Notes: generated by a model from the letters alone, not told the origin. DNA of 64,000 bases from Trogon surrucura (GCA_020746105.1 CM036618.1:1116001-1180000); one strand, 5' to 3'. Shown: positions 9,265-20,373, numbered from the stretch's first letter. A program made the numbers and translations.

Positions 9265-12200
9265 CTAGAGCTTCTGCAGTTCATCAAGCGCTTCCTGCTT
9301 TGTAATTCTCTGCCACACAGCAGGGATTTCTCCTCTGCCACAAAATTTCTTATCGTGCCATTCTTCTATCTCTGCCCTGAAATGACACACAAACCATTTC
9401 CAATACACTTGCATGGATGGGTCAGGAGTGATGCTCCAGTTGGAATAAGGAGGTCCTGCCTTTCTGTAGTTCTTGTAGGGGATGTGTGTGTCTTTGCCAA
9501 CTCTGAATCTACAGTCACTTGCAACACAACTAGAACAAATATTAATTATCAGTTGATCTGTTTTTTCCCAGTACCATCCTTTCACAGCTTGTGGACGATG
9601 GAAGACAACGTGATGGTCTCCATCATGATTTGGCATGGTGTTTGTGCAGACAGCCCCACAAAAGGGACACTGCTCCCAGCAGCCTGCAAACGACTCCGCC
9701 AGGATTGTGTGAGGCTTCCTTCCAAAGGAGCTCATATCAGCGCCAGCCAGCTCTTCCTGGAGCTGATCCTTCACTGCAGCCAGTGCTTCCAACACGGCTT
9801 TCTTCAGGAACTCTATGTCTGTTACCTCCTGGTGCTCAATGCTCTTCAGCTCCCTTCTGGGCAAGATTAGCACCTCGCCCACTGCGCTGCAGAATTCATC
9901 CAGCCAGAGAGAGATCTTGTCACTTCTGTCTTCTCTGTCTTTCACTTTTTTGGTTGATGTAACAACAGCTGCCTGGATGCTTTCATAGAGGTGAGTGAGG
10001 GAGTCGCCTAAAAACCTCTCCAGCCTCCTGTTCCCATCTAAACAGTATGTCTCCACACGATTCTTCATGTAACTCCATAAAAAGTCTTTTGGGCGATTAA
10101 GGTACTTCTTGAAATACTCAAAATTTTCTTCTTCTGCCAGGTATGTCAGTATGTGAACTTCCAGAGAGGATCTATTGCCAATGAAGTCTGGGACTTTCCC
10201 CTTCATGTCTCGAGCTATGGCGACAGCTGTCCTCTCATAGACCGCCTGGCGAAGGGCCGGGGCGATCTTGTCACACAGGAAAACAGCAAACGTTGTGACA
10301 GAAGAGGCTCCTTGGCAGGAGATCTGGAAACATTTGAAGAAATCTTCTCTCTTGCTCTCCAGGTAGATGGATGGATCATTTGCTTTTCTGAAAGCTGCGT
10401 GCATGGCTTTAAACCTTTCTGCTGCCATTCGGCACAGGTACAGTGATAAATCTATTCTGTACTCTTTATTAAGAATATATTTTGCATCCCTAGGGACAGA
10501 GTCCACACCTTTCTGTACTTCATCTAGTATTTCATGAATAAAACTTCGACTGTAATCCCTCTTCTCCTCTTCCTTCTTATCAATGTTTGCCCTCACACGT
10601 GCTATGATGGTCTCTGTAAGGCGCTCGATGTTGTTCATATCAGCAGCATCAAGACTCTCAGACCAGACTCTCCATTTTTTTTTCTTAGTGACATGTTTGT
10701 CCCAGAGAAGAGAAAATGGCCTGTTCTGGGGAATTGCCCAAATTCGTTCATGTAAGTTAGGCTCCTTAAAGCATTCTAGAAGGACATTTTCTATTTCCAC
10801 ATCGATATTAACCTGTTCCAGACGGGGAGCAGCAGAGGAGACTTCAGTAACCCAGGCTGTCCAGAGAGAAATAAAGTTGTTTCTCAGTTCTCTTTCACTC
10901 AGCCTCTGCCCTTTTAGAGAGAGAGCCAACTCCCTGCTCCTTTTCAGGAGCTCATTTTCATATTCTGACTTCCTTCCATCCAGTTTGCTCTGGTTCTTCT
11001 TTAGTTCCAGAAGATTCTCACACTTCTTTCTGGTTTCATGAAGAAGAGACCATTTTAGTTCTTCCAGCTTCCGTTCCGTGCCGCCTTTCCACTGGACCAG
11101 TATCTCCTGGTCTCTGTCTTCACTGAAATACTTTTCCATGTCTCTCATGATGGCATCACTCTTCTCCTGCACTGGTTTTTCAAGGTGCTCTGCGGTGACC
11201 CTCTGCAGGCCCCCGTTGCGAATTTGATTGTCCAGTTTCATTTGCAAGTCCAAGATGTGACTCCTCAGCTGCCAGGTCCACTGGCTAAAGGCCGTTTCCA
11301 GTTTCCTGTAGGCAGCGATCTCCACTGAATTCTTGAAGCTGAAAATGAAGTTTTCGTTCCGCAAAGCGTTCCAGAGGTCACTGATACGAACTTTCAAGCT
11401 CGAGAGCCTCAAAATGCTGCCCTGCGACTGCTTCTTGGCAGCTTGGAGAATTTGGCTCTTTAATTCCTGCACGTTCTGGCTGTAGGTGGGGTTGGGTGGT
11501 GCCATTGGGGGGTTTCCCTCCCACAGGTGCCCAAAGTAGTGAACGTGGGTGTTCACATCAAAGCGGATGACGTCGCTGAAGCAGGAGGCGTCACAGAACT
11601 CCTGCTGGGCAGCCAGCACGGTCATTTCATCCAGCTTTTCCTGCAGGCGTCTTCGTCCCTCCATGTTCTTTTCCTTGGCGGTTATTTCTCCCACGTTTTG
11701 GTGCACAAAGAGGCAGCTTGGAGAAAGGTTGACTTGCTTCATCCTCAGGAAAGCCTGCACAGCAATCTGAAGGACGTCTTGCATTTCCGACGGATTTTCC
11801 CCAAAGATATTGATCAGGGTGACGTTGCCGATGCCAGTGACAAAGGTGGCCAGCTCGTTGTCGTGGTTGAGGGATTGTTTGTTGACCATCTCCATGGCAC
11901 GGAGCCCCTCCGTGTCAACAACGAGCATGTAATCAAAGCCCAGATCCTCTTGCAGCTTCTCGTCCACTTTCATCAGCTGCATAAACGCTCCCCGGGTGCA
12001 TCTCCCCGCACTGACATTAAACTGGAGACCAAACATGGCGTTCAACAGGGTTGACTTCCCTGTGCTCTGGATGCCGAGCACCGAGAGAACAAACACGCGC
12101 TTGTCCCCGAGCTTCTCGATTAACCTGTCACAGATTGCTCCGACCCATCGTAACGGCACGTAAGAAGCGTCACCATCCATCAGCTCGACAGGATACCCCG

Positions 12201-15200
12201 AAACCATCAGGTCAGCTGCAACTTCAGGCAGTTGGACAAAACATTTGTCCTTTGAGTTCATCGATGCCAGGGCTTCATATATCTGCCCCACCTCTCTCAA
12301 AATGTGCTCGAGGCCAATGGAGGAATCGTTGATTTCATTGGAGAGGTCATCTAACTCCTTCAGCAGCTGAGCCTTCAGACTCTCTTTTTCTTTGTTCTTC
12401 TTTATTGCCAGGATTTGAGACCACAGCTTGTGATACTCCCTGTTCAGTTCATCCAGGCGATCACAGGACAGGTCGTCCATAAAGACCTTCATCCAGTGCA
12501 GGAAGTATTTCTTGGCTTCTGCTGGCTGTGCCTGGAGAAAGTTAAGGACTGATTTCATCAGCTGATTGAGGGGGAATGCCTTCTGTAGTTGCTTTCTCCT
12601 TATCGCTGACTTCTCCGCTTCAATTTGGCTCCGACGATGCTCTATGCTCTTGTTCCTCTTCTCCTGTAAGCGAGTGAGTTCTTTGTCCTTCTCACACCAC
12701 ATGTGCCACAGTTTTCCTTGAAGAGGCAGCAGCTGGGATTTGATCTCAAACAGCTTCTGTCTCTTCAGAAGCTCCACCAGCTCCTCTGCCTTTTCTCTGG
12801 CTGTCACACACGCGTCTGTATCCTCATCGACTAAGAAGCCGTGCTTGCGAGCTTTGTCCAGGCAGCTGTCAAGGCTGACCCGTGTGTCAGACCCTTCCAG
12901 GAGATCCCTGATTGTTTTTGTCAGCTCGCCCATCAGTTCTGCTTCTTTTCGGTTCTTCAGCCCTATCCTGATGTTTTGGCTGGATGGGCCAGCTGCCACC
13001 TTCTCTTTTTCGGTGAAAAGACAAACCAAAGGCCTTTGCGACTGCCACAGGTCACGTAAAATTGCCTTCCCTCTCTGATCAGGCTCGGATACGAGAACCA
13101 CGTTCACAGCAGACACCTCCTGTAAAAACTGCAGCTGCTCTCCGTGATCCCTTGCGTCTCCGTGCAGGTTACAGAAAGCAACACAGCCCTCAAAGCGGTC
13201 GTCGTCACTGCCCCGGGGACAGTACCAGGAGATCTCCACAACACCTTTCATCAGCAAACAGTCCTTGGTGCTGCCTTGGCAGTGGCGGTGGAAAAAAGTG
13301 TCATGCTTTTGCTTGCTCAGCAGAGCGTTCAGGATCTGAGACTTGGAAGAGGAGAGAGAGCTGCCGATCCGCATGAAGGACACGATGGGTGTCTCTGCCT
13401 GACAAATCCATTTGTTTTCATAACTGTTCATTCTGGCCTGCTGTCCCGACTTCTCGGCCCCTTTCCAGCTCTTTTTGATGTGGCTGAGGGACCAGAGGGG
13501 GAACTCGATGCGGGAAGTGCAGGGGTTTGGCACCAGGAGAGGCAGCGCGAACTGGCAGAAAGCAAGCTTGGCTGCAATGGACTGTCTCATGAAATCATCA
13601 GCGCAGTGAAAAATGGCCATCTGGAGGTCCATGGGGTGCACAGGGCTCTCCCTGGTGTCAGGTTTGGGGGCTTCTTCCTCCAAATCACTAAGAAAGTCAT
13701 CAAAGTCATCCAAGCACTCGTGCTCTGTGGTCTTTGGCCCAGGTGTGAATCTTGGTTTGCTCTCCTCCTTGCAAGTGAGGTACCTCACCCGATAATCCAC
13801 GGTTAATAGCTTTTGCAAGAAGTGAAATGGCAGCTCATTCTCCTGGCTGGGCTGGCTGTCTTGTACCGATGTCTTGTATATGATGTGGAAATCTTCTGTC
13901 CCCATTTTTCGTGGATAGTAACCTTCCAGTCCAAGGCGCTTGAGTAAGTGGAGGAACTCTTGGTTTGCAGCGGCTTGATTTGCTGCGGATTCGCTGTCCT
14001 CTGATTTGGATTTGGATGCACTGGGAGGCTCTGTTCTTTGAAAAGTGTCTTCTAAGTCTTGGACAATGCTGTGTTTCTTCAGATCCTCACTTGCATCATC
14101 CCAGTGCCCGCTGATGAGGGACTGCAAGTCACTCTCCAGCATCTCCCAGTCTTTGGAGGCCCTGTGCTTTGCGAGGAGGGTTTCTATTTGTGTGCACCAC
14201 AGCTCTTTCATTTGAGCTTCCATGAAAACTAAACGCTCCTTCTTCTGCTCCAGCGACAGCTCTTTGGAGTTGGGTGTCACAGTCAGGCCCGTCAGCAGCA
14301 GGAAGGCCTGGGCTCTGTGAGCATCTTGCTCCTGCAGACTCAGATACTCCTTATGTCCTGTTTGCAGTTCCTCTCTCATGAAGTTAATTTCTGGATATCC
14401 AAGCAGGTGCTGAAAAGTGCTGCTTTCCACCTGGTATCCTGCGCTGGTCGTAATTAAGAGCACCAAGAGCTCGACGTCTTTCTGTGCCCTTTCCTGGAGG
14501 AACTGGAGTAGAGAAGAAACAGCCAGGCTTGCAGTCATGGTGGCTTTTACCTTTGCTTCGTGAATGGCAGATGCTGAGGTTTCTGGTGCGTAGGTGACTT
14601 CCTGGACGTGCTCCTGCATCTGCAGCAGTGCCCTGGTGAGGTCTTGGAGCTCAGAAACATTGGGAGTTTGGGGAAGCGTGTGCCCAGTCTGGAAGATCCA
14701 TTGCATAATGGAGGAAGAGCTGGGGAAGTCCTTGACAGAATAGACATGAGGGTGCAGGAGGGACCTCAACAGACACTTGATGGAGGTGGTGTTTTCTGGA
14801 AGTGACATCTTGCAAAGCTCAACGGTGTTCGCCAGGAGCTGCTGCAGAGCTTTGTCCGACAGGCAGAAGTTGACCCAGACACTGTAGTTTTTGGTTTTTT
14901 CATTCAGATTCTCTTTGAATTCCATCAGCGTGAGCAGTTTGTCTTCATCCACCGTCATCTCCCAGGACTTCACGCACTCCAGGAAAGCTCTGGCCTCTTC
15001 CACCGCACTGAGCAGTTCCTCTCCAAACATGGTGCCCACACTGTGATTCGTTAGCGCTTCGTACGCAGCCCTGAGGCTGCTGGCCACTTGATAGACGGAC
15101 TTAAAGTCACTTCTGTGGTTGGTCAGGATTATGTCCCACACTGGGATCAGCTGAAAGCCTCGGTCGATCACACACCAGGTGGTGTTGTTAGTTACAAGCC

Positions 15201-16563
15201 CCAGTTTCCACTGAGGAAGAGAATCCGTCTCTGGCGGGCCCCCTGTTTTGGTCACGTAGAGCTGCACCGCTGTGTGGGCACTCCTCCCGTCTCTCCCCTG
15301 AAGAGAAGCCTCTGAGCTGGATTTTGAAATGTCCACGATCCCTCCCCTGATGACACCGAAGCCTCTGTAGCTGGCCCCAACGTAGGAGTTCAGAGCTTCA
15401 GACGCTTGGCGCTTCATCTCTTCCCGCTGCTCCGCTCTGAATCCTTCCGCAGATGCCTTCCACCAGAAGATGCCCCCAAAGTGGAGGGGCCCCTGGTTTA
15501 CGTGGGACCCAAACCTGCTGAAGAAGCTCCCACACCTGCTCTTCAGCATGTTGGGCCTGTCTGCTTCCTGGGTGACGCTCCAGAGACGCTCGATGTCTTG
15601 CAGCTCCCGCAGAGCCGCCTCCGAGAGCTGCAGCTGATGCTTCTGGAAGTAGCAGGAGGCCAGCGGGATGTACTGGTACTTGGTGGTGCAAACATAGCTC
15701 TGCTCAGAGCGGGACTGGTGGGTGCTCTGCGACTGCGAGGAGCTGCTGTCATCTCCGTCAGCTTCAACATTAAAGCCCCAGAACCCGCCTTTGGCGGAAA
15801 CGCTGACGCTGAAGCCCAGCTGCTCCATGGTCCTGTGGAAGGTGGCTTCTGCTGCAGAGGAGGAGAACTCCTTCCTCTCAAGCAGTGACCCTTGCTCCGG
15901 GCCGCTGAGCTTGAATCCCTCAGGAACCCTGATGAGCTGCTCTCGCTTCGCCAGCACATCTGCAAGGCTGCTGGTTCTGTAAATGCCCTGCAGGGCCAGC
16001 CCCCCCGACGCCCCCCTCAGGACCTGCGTGTCGGGGACGTTCTCAGCCCTGCCCACTGATGACTCCTGCTGCTCCAGCTGCTCCTGGATGCTCTCCAGCA
16101 CATCCACCAGTGACCCGTCCCATGGTGCCCAGTACTCTTTGGGAATCTCCAGGGCTTGCCACAGAGCCTCCTCCTTCTGTCTTAGAACATCCCTGCTGTG
16201 GCGGCTGCTCTTGTGCATTTCTTTCAGCTCCTCCAGGATCTGCTTGGCCGCTTCTTGCCTCTGCTTTGCCATCTCCAAACGCTCCTTCTGCAGCTGCTCA
16301 GAAGTTGCTTGTTTGTCTGTCAGTGCCAGGAGTTTCTGGAGCGCCTTCTTTTCCCAGGGGTACCGTGCTTTGCACTCCAGCTTAAGGTAGTCTTCATATC
16401 GCAGATGTTTCAGGGCTTCTACGGACTTGACTCCCAGTATCTCCGACAGTGTGGGGAGCCAGTATTCAACATCCAGTCCTTCTTTCCCACATACTTGTGC
16501 CAGTAGCTCTTGAGCAAGATGTGCTTTTTCATCATTCTCCAGTATGTCCTCCTGTGAACTCAT
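9265..16563 (-). CDS. GVINP1-like: Interferon-induced very large GTPase (VLIG/GVIN family), intact
   Basis: A single uninterrupted exon encodes 2432 residues, the usual size of this family (about 2,400). VLIGs are interferon-inducible cytosolic and nuclear dynamin-superfamily GTPases. Residues 1-75 form a helical N-terminal domain, followed by a charged coiled coil (about 75-130). A region around 185-370 carries FGSHVNQGPLHFGG (351-364), which resembles the MACPF signature. An acidic patch lies near 950-963. More coiled coil flanks the VLIG-type G domain, which has P-loop GIQSTGKST (1497-1505), a candidate switch threonine T1523, DTEGL (1550-1554), and VHQNV near 1620 in the G4 position. A helical stalk region follows. 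The C-terminus has a CPFC motif from residue 2299 with further Cys/His, possibly metal-binding. The start is supported by a strong splice acceptor two bases upstream of the ATG. Assignment to the family is firm; one-to-one orthology is not. Confidence 0.95.
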   Translation of the reverse strand: MSSQEDILENDEKAHLAQELLAQVCGKEGLDVEYWLPTLSEILGVKSVEALKHLRYEDYLKLECKARYPWEKKALQKLLALTDKQATSEQLQKERLEMAKQRQEAAKQILEELKEMHKSSRHSRDVLRQKEEALWQALEIPKEYWAPWDGSLVDVLESIQEQLEQQESSVGRAENVPDTQVLRGASGGLALQGIYRTSSLADVLAKREQLIRVPEGFKLSGPEQGSLLERKEFSSSAAEATFHRTMEQLGFSVSVSAKGGFWGFNVEADGDDSSSSQSQSTHQSRSEQSYVCTTKYQYIPLASCYFQKHQLQLSEAALRELQDIERLWSVTQEADRPNMLKSRCGSFFSRFGSHVNQGPLHFGGIFWWKASAEGFRAEQREEMKRQASEALNSYVGASYRGFGVIRGGIVDISKSSSEASLQGRDGRSAHTAVQLYVTKTGGPPETDSLPQWKLGLVTNNTTWCVIDRGFQLIPVWDIILTNHRSDFKSVYQVASSLRAAYEALTNHSVGTMFGEELLSAVEEARAFLECVKSWEMTVDEDKLLTLMEFKENLNEKTKNYSVWVNFCLSDKALQQLLANTVELCKMSLPENTTSIKCLLRSLLHPHVYSVKDFPSSSSIMQWIFQTGHTLPQTPNVSELQDLTRALLQMQEHVQEVTYAPETSASAIHEAKVKATMTASLAVSSLLQFLQERAQKDVELLVLLITTSAGYQVESSTFQHLLGYPEINFMREELQTGHKEYLSLQEQDAHRAQAFLLLTGLTVTPNSKELSLEQKKERLVFMEAQMKELWCTQIETLLAKHRASKDWEMLESDLQSLISGHWDDASEDLKKHSIVQDLEDTFQRTEPPSASKSKSEDSESAANQAAANQEFLHLLKRLGLEGYYPRKMGTEDFHIIYKTSVQDSQPSQENELPFHFLQKLLTVDYRVRYLTCKEESKPRFTPGPKTTEHECLDDFDDFLSDLEEEAPKPDTRESPVHPMDLQMAIFHCADDFMRQSIAAKLAFCQFALPLLVPNPCTSRIEFPLWSLSHIKKSWKGAEKSGQQARMNSYENKWICQAETPIVSFMRIGSSLSSSKSQILNALLSKQKHDTFFHRHCQGSTKDCLLMKGVVEISWYCPRGSDDDRFEGCVAFCNLHGDARDHGEQLQFLQEVSAVNVVLVSEPDQRGKAILRDLWQSQRPLVCLFTEKEKVAAGPSSQNIRIGLKNRKEAELMGELTKTIRDLLEGSDTRVSLDSCLDKARKHGFLVDEDTDACVTAREKAEELVELLKRQKLFEIKSQLLPLQGKLWHMWCEKDKELTRLQEKRNKSIEHRRSQIEAEKSAIRRKQLQKAFPLNQLMKSVLNFLQAQPAEAKKYFLHWMKVFMDDLSCDRLDELNREYHKLWSQILAIKKNKEKESLKAQLLKELDDLSNEINDSSIGLEHILREVGQIYEALASMNSKDKCFVQLPEVAADLMVSGYPVELMDGDASYVPLRWVGAICDRLIEKLGDKRVFVLSVLGIQSTGKSTLLNAMFGLQFNVSAGRCTRGAFMQLMKVDEKLQEDLGFDYMLVVDTEGLRAMEMVNKQSLNHDNELATFVTGIGNVTLINIFGENPSEMQDVLQIAVQAFLRMKQVNLSPSCLFVHQNVGEITAKEKNMEGRRRLQEKLDEMTVLAAQQEFCDASCFSDVIRFDVNTHVHYFGHLWEGNPPMAPPNPTYSQNVQELKSQILQAAKKQSQGSILRLSSLKVRISDLWNALRNENFIFSFKNSVEIAAYRKLETAFSQWTWQLRSHILDLQMKLDNQIRNGGLQRVTAEHLEKPVQEKSDAIMRDMEKYFSEDRDQEILVQWKGGTERKLEELKWSLLHETRKKCENLLELKKNQSKLDGRKSEYENELLKRSRELALSLKGQRLSERELRNNFISLWTAWVTEVSSAAPRLEQVNIDVEIENVLLECFKEPNLHERIWAIPQNRPFSLLWDKHVTKKKKWRVWSESLDAADMNNIERLTETIIARVRANIDKKEEEKRDYSRSFIHEILDEVQKGVDSVPRDAKYILNKEYRIDLSLYLCRMAAERFKAMHAAFRKANDPSIYLESKREDFFKCFQISCQGASSVTTFAVFLCDKIAPALRQAVYERTAVAIARDMKGKVPDFIGNRSSLEVHILTYLAEEENFEYFKKYLNRPKDFLWSYMKNRVETYCLDGNRRLERFLGDSLTHLYESIQAAVVTSTKKVKDREDRSDKISLWLDEFCSAVGEVLILPRRELKSIEHQEVTDIEFLKKAVLEALAAVKDQLQEELAGADMSSFGRKPHTILAESFAGCWEQCPFCGAVCTNTMPNHDGDHHVVFHRPQAVKGWYWEKTDQLIINICSSCVASDCRFRVGKDTHIPYKNYRKAGPPYSNWSITPDPSMQVYWKWFVCHFRAEIEEWHDKKFCGRGEIPAVWQRITKQEALDELQKL

Positions 16564-16590
16564 GGCTGTGAAAGAAGAAAGCAGACTTTC
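16564..16590 (-). other. Splice acceptor before the VLIG coding exon
   Basis: The minus strand reads a pyrimidine-rich tract, then TTTCACAG|CC and the ATG. AG is at 16567-16566. It implies that the whole protein is encoded by one exon joined to an upstream non-coding exon. The same acceptor is kept in the broken copy at 37043-37042. Confidence 0.75.
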
Positions 16591-17735
16591 TTTAAGATAC
16601 GTTGTAAGAAGTCCCAGCCTCTTCTAGGAGGGATCTCCAGCAGCTCCGGCCCTGGGGTTTCCTCCTACCCGCCTGCTGGAGCCGAGCCCAGGATGCCCCA
16701 GGGCCTGTGGCTCCTTCCCGGGACAGTGGATGTACCTGCTGCTTAAGCATTGACAGCTTCCACCCCGAAGCTGAGTGTTCACTCTGGAAACAACACACAC
16801 TCTGACTTGGCCACAACCTGCCATGGACAAGGGGCCGCCTTCCTCTGTGCTCAGGTCTCCCCAACACCTACAGTCAACTGACGGCATTCCTGGACCCCTC
16901 GAGCACAGCACAGACCCCCTGTCCATCCAACACCGCTGCCTGCATCCTGCACCCTCTTACCAGCCCCACGGGGCTCCTGCTCGCTGGTGGATCCAGCTCG
17001 GTGCCCCTCAGTAGAGGCACACACTCACACTCCTCTCACAGGCACCCCCACGCTTACAGGACACCCTCACCCCGAATTCCCTGTGGTCCCGCTCCAGCTG
17101 CTTGTGTGGGGCCCATCCCTCATGCCCGTTACCCCAGGAACTGGTTTTTGGGAGTTCCCAACCCAGTGGATGGGAAAAGTCCAGGTCGTCCCTGTCCAGA
17201 GCCGAGCCTGGAGCATCCTATTGACCCGTCATGACCTCTCTAATGTCTTTGGTGCTGTCTCTGGGATCCCGTCTCTCCAGTTTGTGTCCCCCTGGGGCTT
17301 TGTTTATCGTTTCCCCTTCTATCAGTGTCTCACATACAGGCACTGGAATGGTCCTGGACTGCCAAACTTAACCGAGCTGACACTCTCACCGACCTCATGC
17401 CTTTACATCTTTCTTTTTAATTTTTTTTTAATGCTGTCATACAAACCTGGTAACTGTCTCTGTCTCCATTCAGTTGGATACTGAAGAGATTTACTCAGGG
17501 CACAAGCCCTTCACATGCATCCAGCTTTCCTCCCACCAGCCAATGACACAAGACTCTTCCCAGCACAGGTGTGGATCCGAGGGGCTTGTGACTGCCCTCT
17601 TGGACCCTGCCAGAGCCTTTGGTGTCAGCTTTTCCTTAAAGTCAGTTCAGATTCAGGCAATACGCTCAATGGATGTGGAGTCTGATTTGGTGAGCAGCCG
17701 CTGGAGATGAGCCAGCAGCGTGCCTTAAGGATGGC
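16568..17735. repeat. Duplicated intron segment upstream of VLIG (unit B)
   Basis: It aligns with 37044-39960 of unit C, where a 1.7-kb CR1 interrupts it. It includes a shared stretch around 17470-17710 (matching 39700-39935). No coding content is recognised. Confidence 0.75.
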
Positions 17736-18102
17736 AGAACAATTACCACTGCTTTAAGAGTGGTAAATCAATCTTTCAAAGATGGGAAAAAGTGATCCAG
17801 AATTTTCCAGGTGATTAGTAGAACAGAAAGTAAGATAGTGAGCACCTGGAGACAGCAAGTAGACTGGTGTTTACAAAGTTTTAACAAACTGTCCTTGGGG
17901 GTGTGTGGAAATGGACCTAAGTGGGGCTTTTGTAGTCAAATCGTTATTATGGAGATTAGAGGGTACCAAAACATCCAAAAATGTTTATGAAAGGCTGAAA
18001 GTGAGCCAAAGTTAAATGTGCCAATGGGAGATCGTGACCACCAACTTAGTTCGGGGCGCCGAAACTCGCCCCCTCACACCCACAAGAAGCATGCGTGCTA
18101 AT
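17736..18102. other. AT-rich stretch, no gene seen
   Basis: This part of the presumed VLIG intron has no counterpart in unit C. A 'ggggcgccgaaactcgcccc' motif near 18054 is faintly like a retroviral primer-binding region, but nothing else supports that. Confidence 0.35.
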
Positions 18103-19270
18103 TTAGAATCATAGAATGGCCCAGGCTGGAAGGGACCTTAGAGGTCATCTAACCCAACCTCCCTGTAACGGGCAGGGACGCCTCTCAACTAGATCAGGCT
18201 ACTCAAGGCTCTGTCCAACCTGGCCTTGAACACCTCCAGGGAGGGGGCAGCCACTAAGTCTCTGGGCAATTTATTCCAAAGTCTTGCCACCCTCGGACTG
18301 AAGAATTTCTTCCTAAGATCCAATCTAAATCCATTCTCCTTCAACTTAAACCCATTTCCCCTTGTCCTATCAGTGGACGCTCTTGTCAAAAGTCCCTCCC
18401 CAGCCTTCCTGTAGGATCCCTTCAGGTACTGGAAGGCAGCTCTTAGGTCCCCCCTAAGTCTTCTCTTTTCAAGACTGAACAATCCCAGTTCCCTCAGCCT
18501 GTCCTCGTAGCAGAGCTGCTCCAGCCCCTGGATCATCTTTGTGGCCTCCTCTGAACACGCTCCAACAGTTCTATGTCCCTCTTATGGTGGGGACACCAGA
18601 ACTGGACGCAGTATTCGAGGTGGGGTCTCACAAGAGCAGAGTAAAGGGGGAGAATCCCCTCTCTTGCCCTGCTGGCTTCGCTTCTCCTGATATATCCCAG
18701 GATGGGGTTGGCCTCTGGGCTGCAGGAGCGCCCTGCTGGCTCAGGGTGAGCTTCTCGTCTATCAACACCCCAAATCCTTCTCTTCAGGGCTACTCTCAAC
18801 CCACTCTGTGCCCAGTTTGTATTTGTGCCTGGGATTGGCCCGACCCAGGTGCAGGACCTTGCATTTTGACTTGTTGAAGCTCCTGCAGTTTGCACTGGCC
18901 CATTTCTCCAGCCGGTCAAGGTCCCTCTGGATGGCATCTCTGCCCTCAAGCGAGTCCACAGCACCACACAGCTCGGTGTCGTCGGCAAACTTGCTGAGGG
19001 TGCACTTGATGCCATCGTCCATGTCACTGACAAAGCTGTTGAACAGCCCTGGACCCAGAAGAGACCCCTGAGGAACACCGCTTGTCACTGGTTTCCATGT
19101 GGACATTGAGCCATTGACCACAACTCTTTGAGTGCGACCATCCAGCCAGTTCTTTATCCACTGCATGGTCCATCTGTCAAATCCCTGTCTCTCCCTTTTA
19201 GAGACAAGGATGTCATGTGGGACAGTGTCAAACGCCTTTACATGAGAGGCAAAGCTAATTTTAATATACT
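18103..19270 (-). mobile_element. CR1 LINE with reverse-transcriptase C-terminal part
   Basis: It begins with AGAATCATAGAATGG and extends 1.17 kb. Minus-strand frames contain CR1 reverse-transcriptase blocks, including '[10 protein letters not shown]', '[10 protein letters not shown]' and the catalytic FADDTEL (near 18960-19000). The frame is broken after about 18762, so it is not active. It is 5' truncated. Confidence 0.9.
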
Positions 19271-19389
19271 GACCCAATAATGAATGTTATCATGATCACT
19301 AACCAGTAATTGTAGAATTAGTGGCAAGTTAGGCATAGTTAAACTAATAAGTTACAAAATAAATGCTGCAGGTGTTCGATGAGAGTGGG

Positions 19390-19700
19390 TGTCAAGGGGA
19401 AGAAGACAATCTCTCCTCAGTGGTGCCCAGTAATAGAACATGGAATAATGGGTTTAAGTTAGAACATGGGAAGTTTCACCTCAACATGAGGAGAAACTCC
19501 TTGGCTGTGCGGGTGCCGGAGCCCTGGCCCAGGCTGCCCAGAGAGGGTGTGGAGTCTCCTGCTCTGGAGACTTTCCAACCCGCCTGGACGCGTTCCTGTG
19601 TGGCTGCCCTGGGTGACCCTGCTCTGGCAGGGGGTGGCACTGGGTGATCTCTAGAGGTGCCTTCCAACCCCCAACACTCTGTGATTCTATGATTCTGTGA
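19390..19700 (+). mobile_element. CR1 LINE 3' fragment inside an LTR
   Basis: It runs from 'tcctcagtggtgcccagtaa' to the tail ATTCTATGATTCTGTGATG. LTR-like sequence continues on both sides. Confidence 0.85.
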
Positions 19701-19877
19701 TGAGGTACGCTAGTTTTATCTAGCATCCATACTTGGCCAACTTTGCTAATAAACCAGTGTTGGCTTTCTAAACCAGCATTTGGTTCAGAGAGTTCTTTCT
19801 TTGCAGTTGCTGCTTTTGTCAACAGAATTTGGCAACCCAGATGGGACCAGCTCTCTGGAGTCTTGGCGGACCAGAGG

Positions 19878-20265
19878 AATCACAGAATCATAGAATTGTA
19901 GAACAGTTTCAGTTGGAAGAAACATTCAAGATCATTGAGTACAACTTTTGTCCCAGCCTTGTCAACACCACTAACCCATGTCCCTCAGCACAACATCTTA
20001 AACTCTTAAACTCCTCCAGGGATGGCGACTCAACCCCCTCCCTGGGCAGCCTGTTCCAGTGCCTGACAACCCTCTCAGTAAAGAAATTCTTCCTCATATC
20101 CAACCTGAACCTCCCCTCGTGCAGATTAAGGCCATTTACTCTCATCCTATCGCTTGTTCCTTGGGAGAAGAGCCCGACCCCCCCGGCTGCCCCCTCCTAT
20201 CAGGGAGCTGCAGAGAGCGAGATGGTCTCCCCTCAGCCTCCTCCAGGATAAACAGCCTGTATTTT
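19878..20265 (-). mobile_element. CR1 LINE 3' fragment
   Basis: It starts with AATCACAGAATCATAGAATTG and covers about 390 bases of the CR1 3' region. It separates the primer-binding region from the protease fragment of the retroviral remnant. Confidence 0.85.
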
Positions 20266-20373
20266 CCATATGGTTCCTATCAATGCTCTGCTGCTAAAGA
20301 GGCTTACATACACATCCCTGTGGGCCCACGGCAAGTTAGTCTGGAATTTTCAACTGACAGAGGAGCCCAGATT

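Noticed and set aside
13144-13806. Long plus-strand frames opposite the VLIG exon (also 9193-9870, 11527-12054 and matching ones in unit C)
   Set aside because: They are antisense shadows of a real coding exon, share no family resemblance and recur simply because the exon is duplicated.
16564-16580. GAAAGAAGAAAG as a second ISRE
   Set aside because: The spacing is wrong for an ISRE, and the sequence is the complement of the splice-acceptor pyrimidine tract.
18050-18085. Retroviral primer-binding site
   Set aside because: Only a loose resemblance to a GGCGCC core, with no adjoining LTR end or coding remnant.
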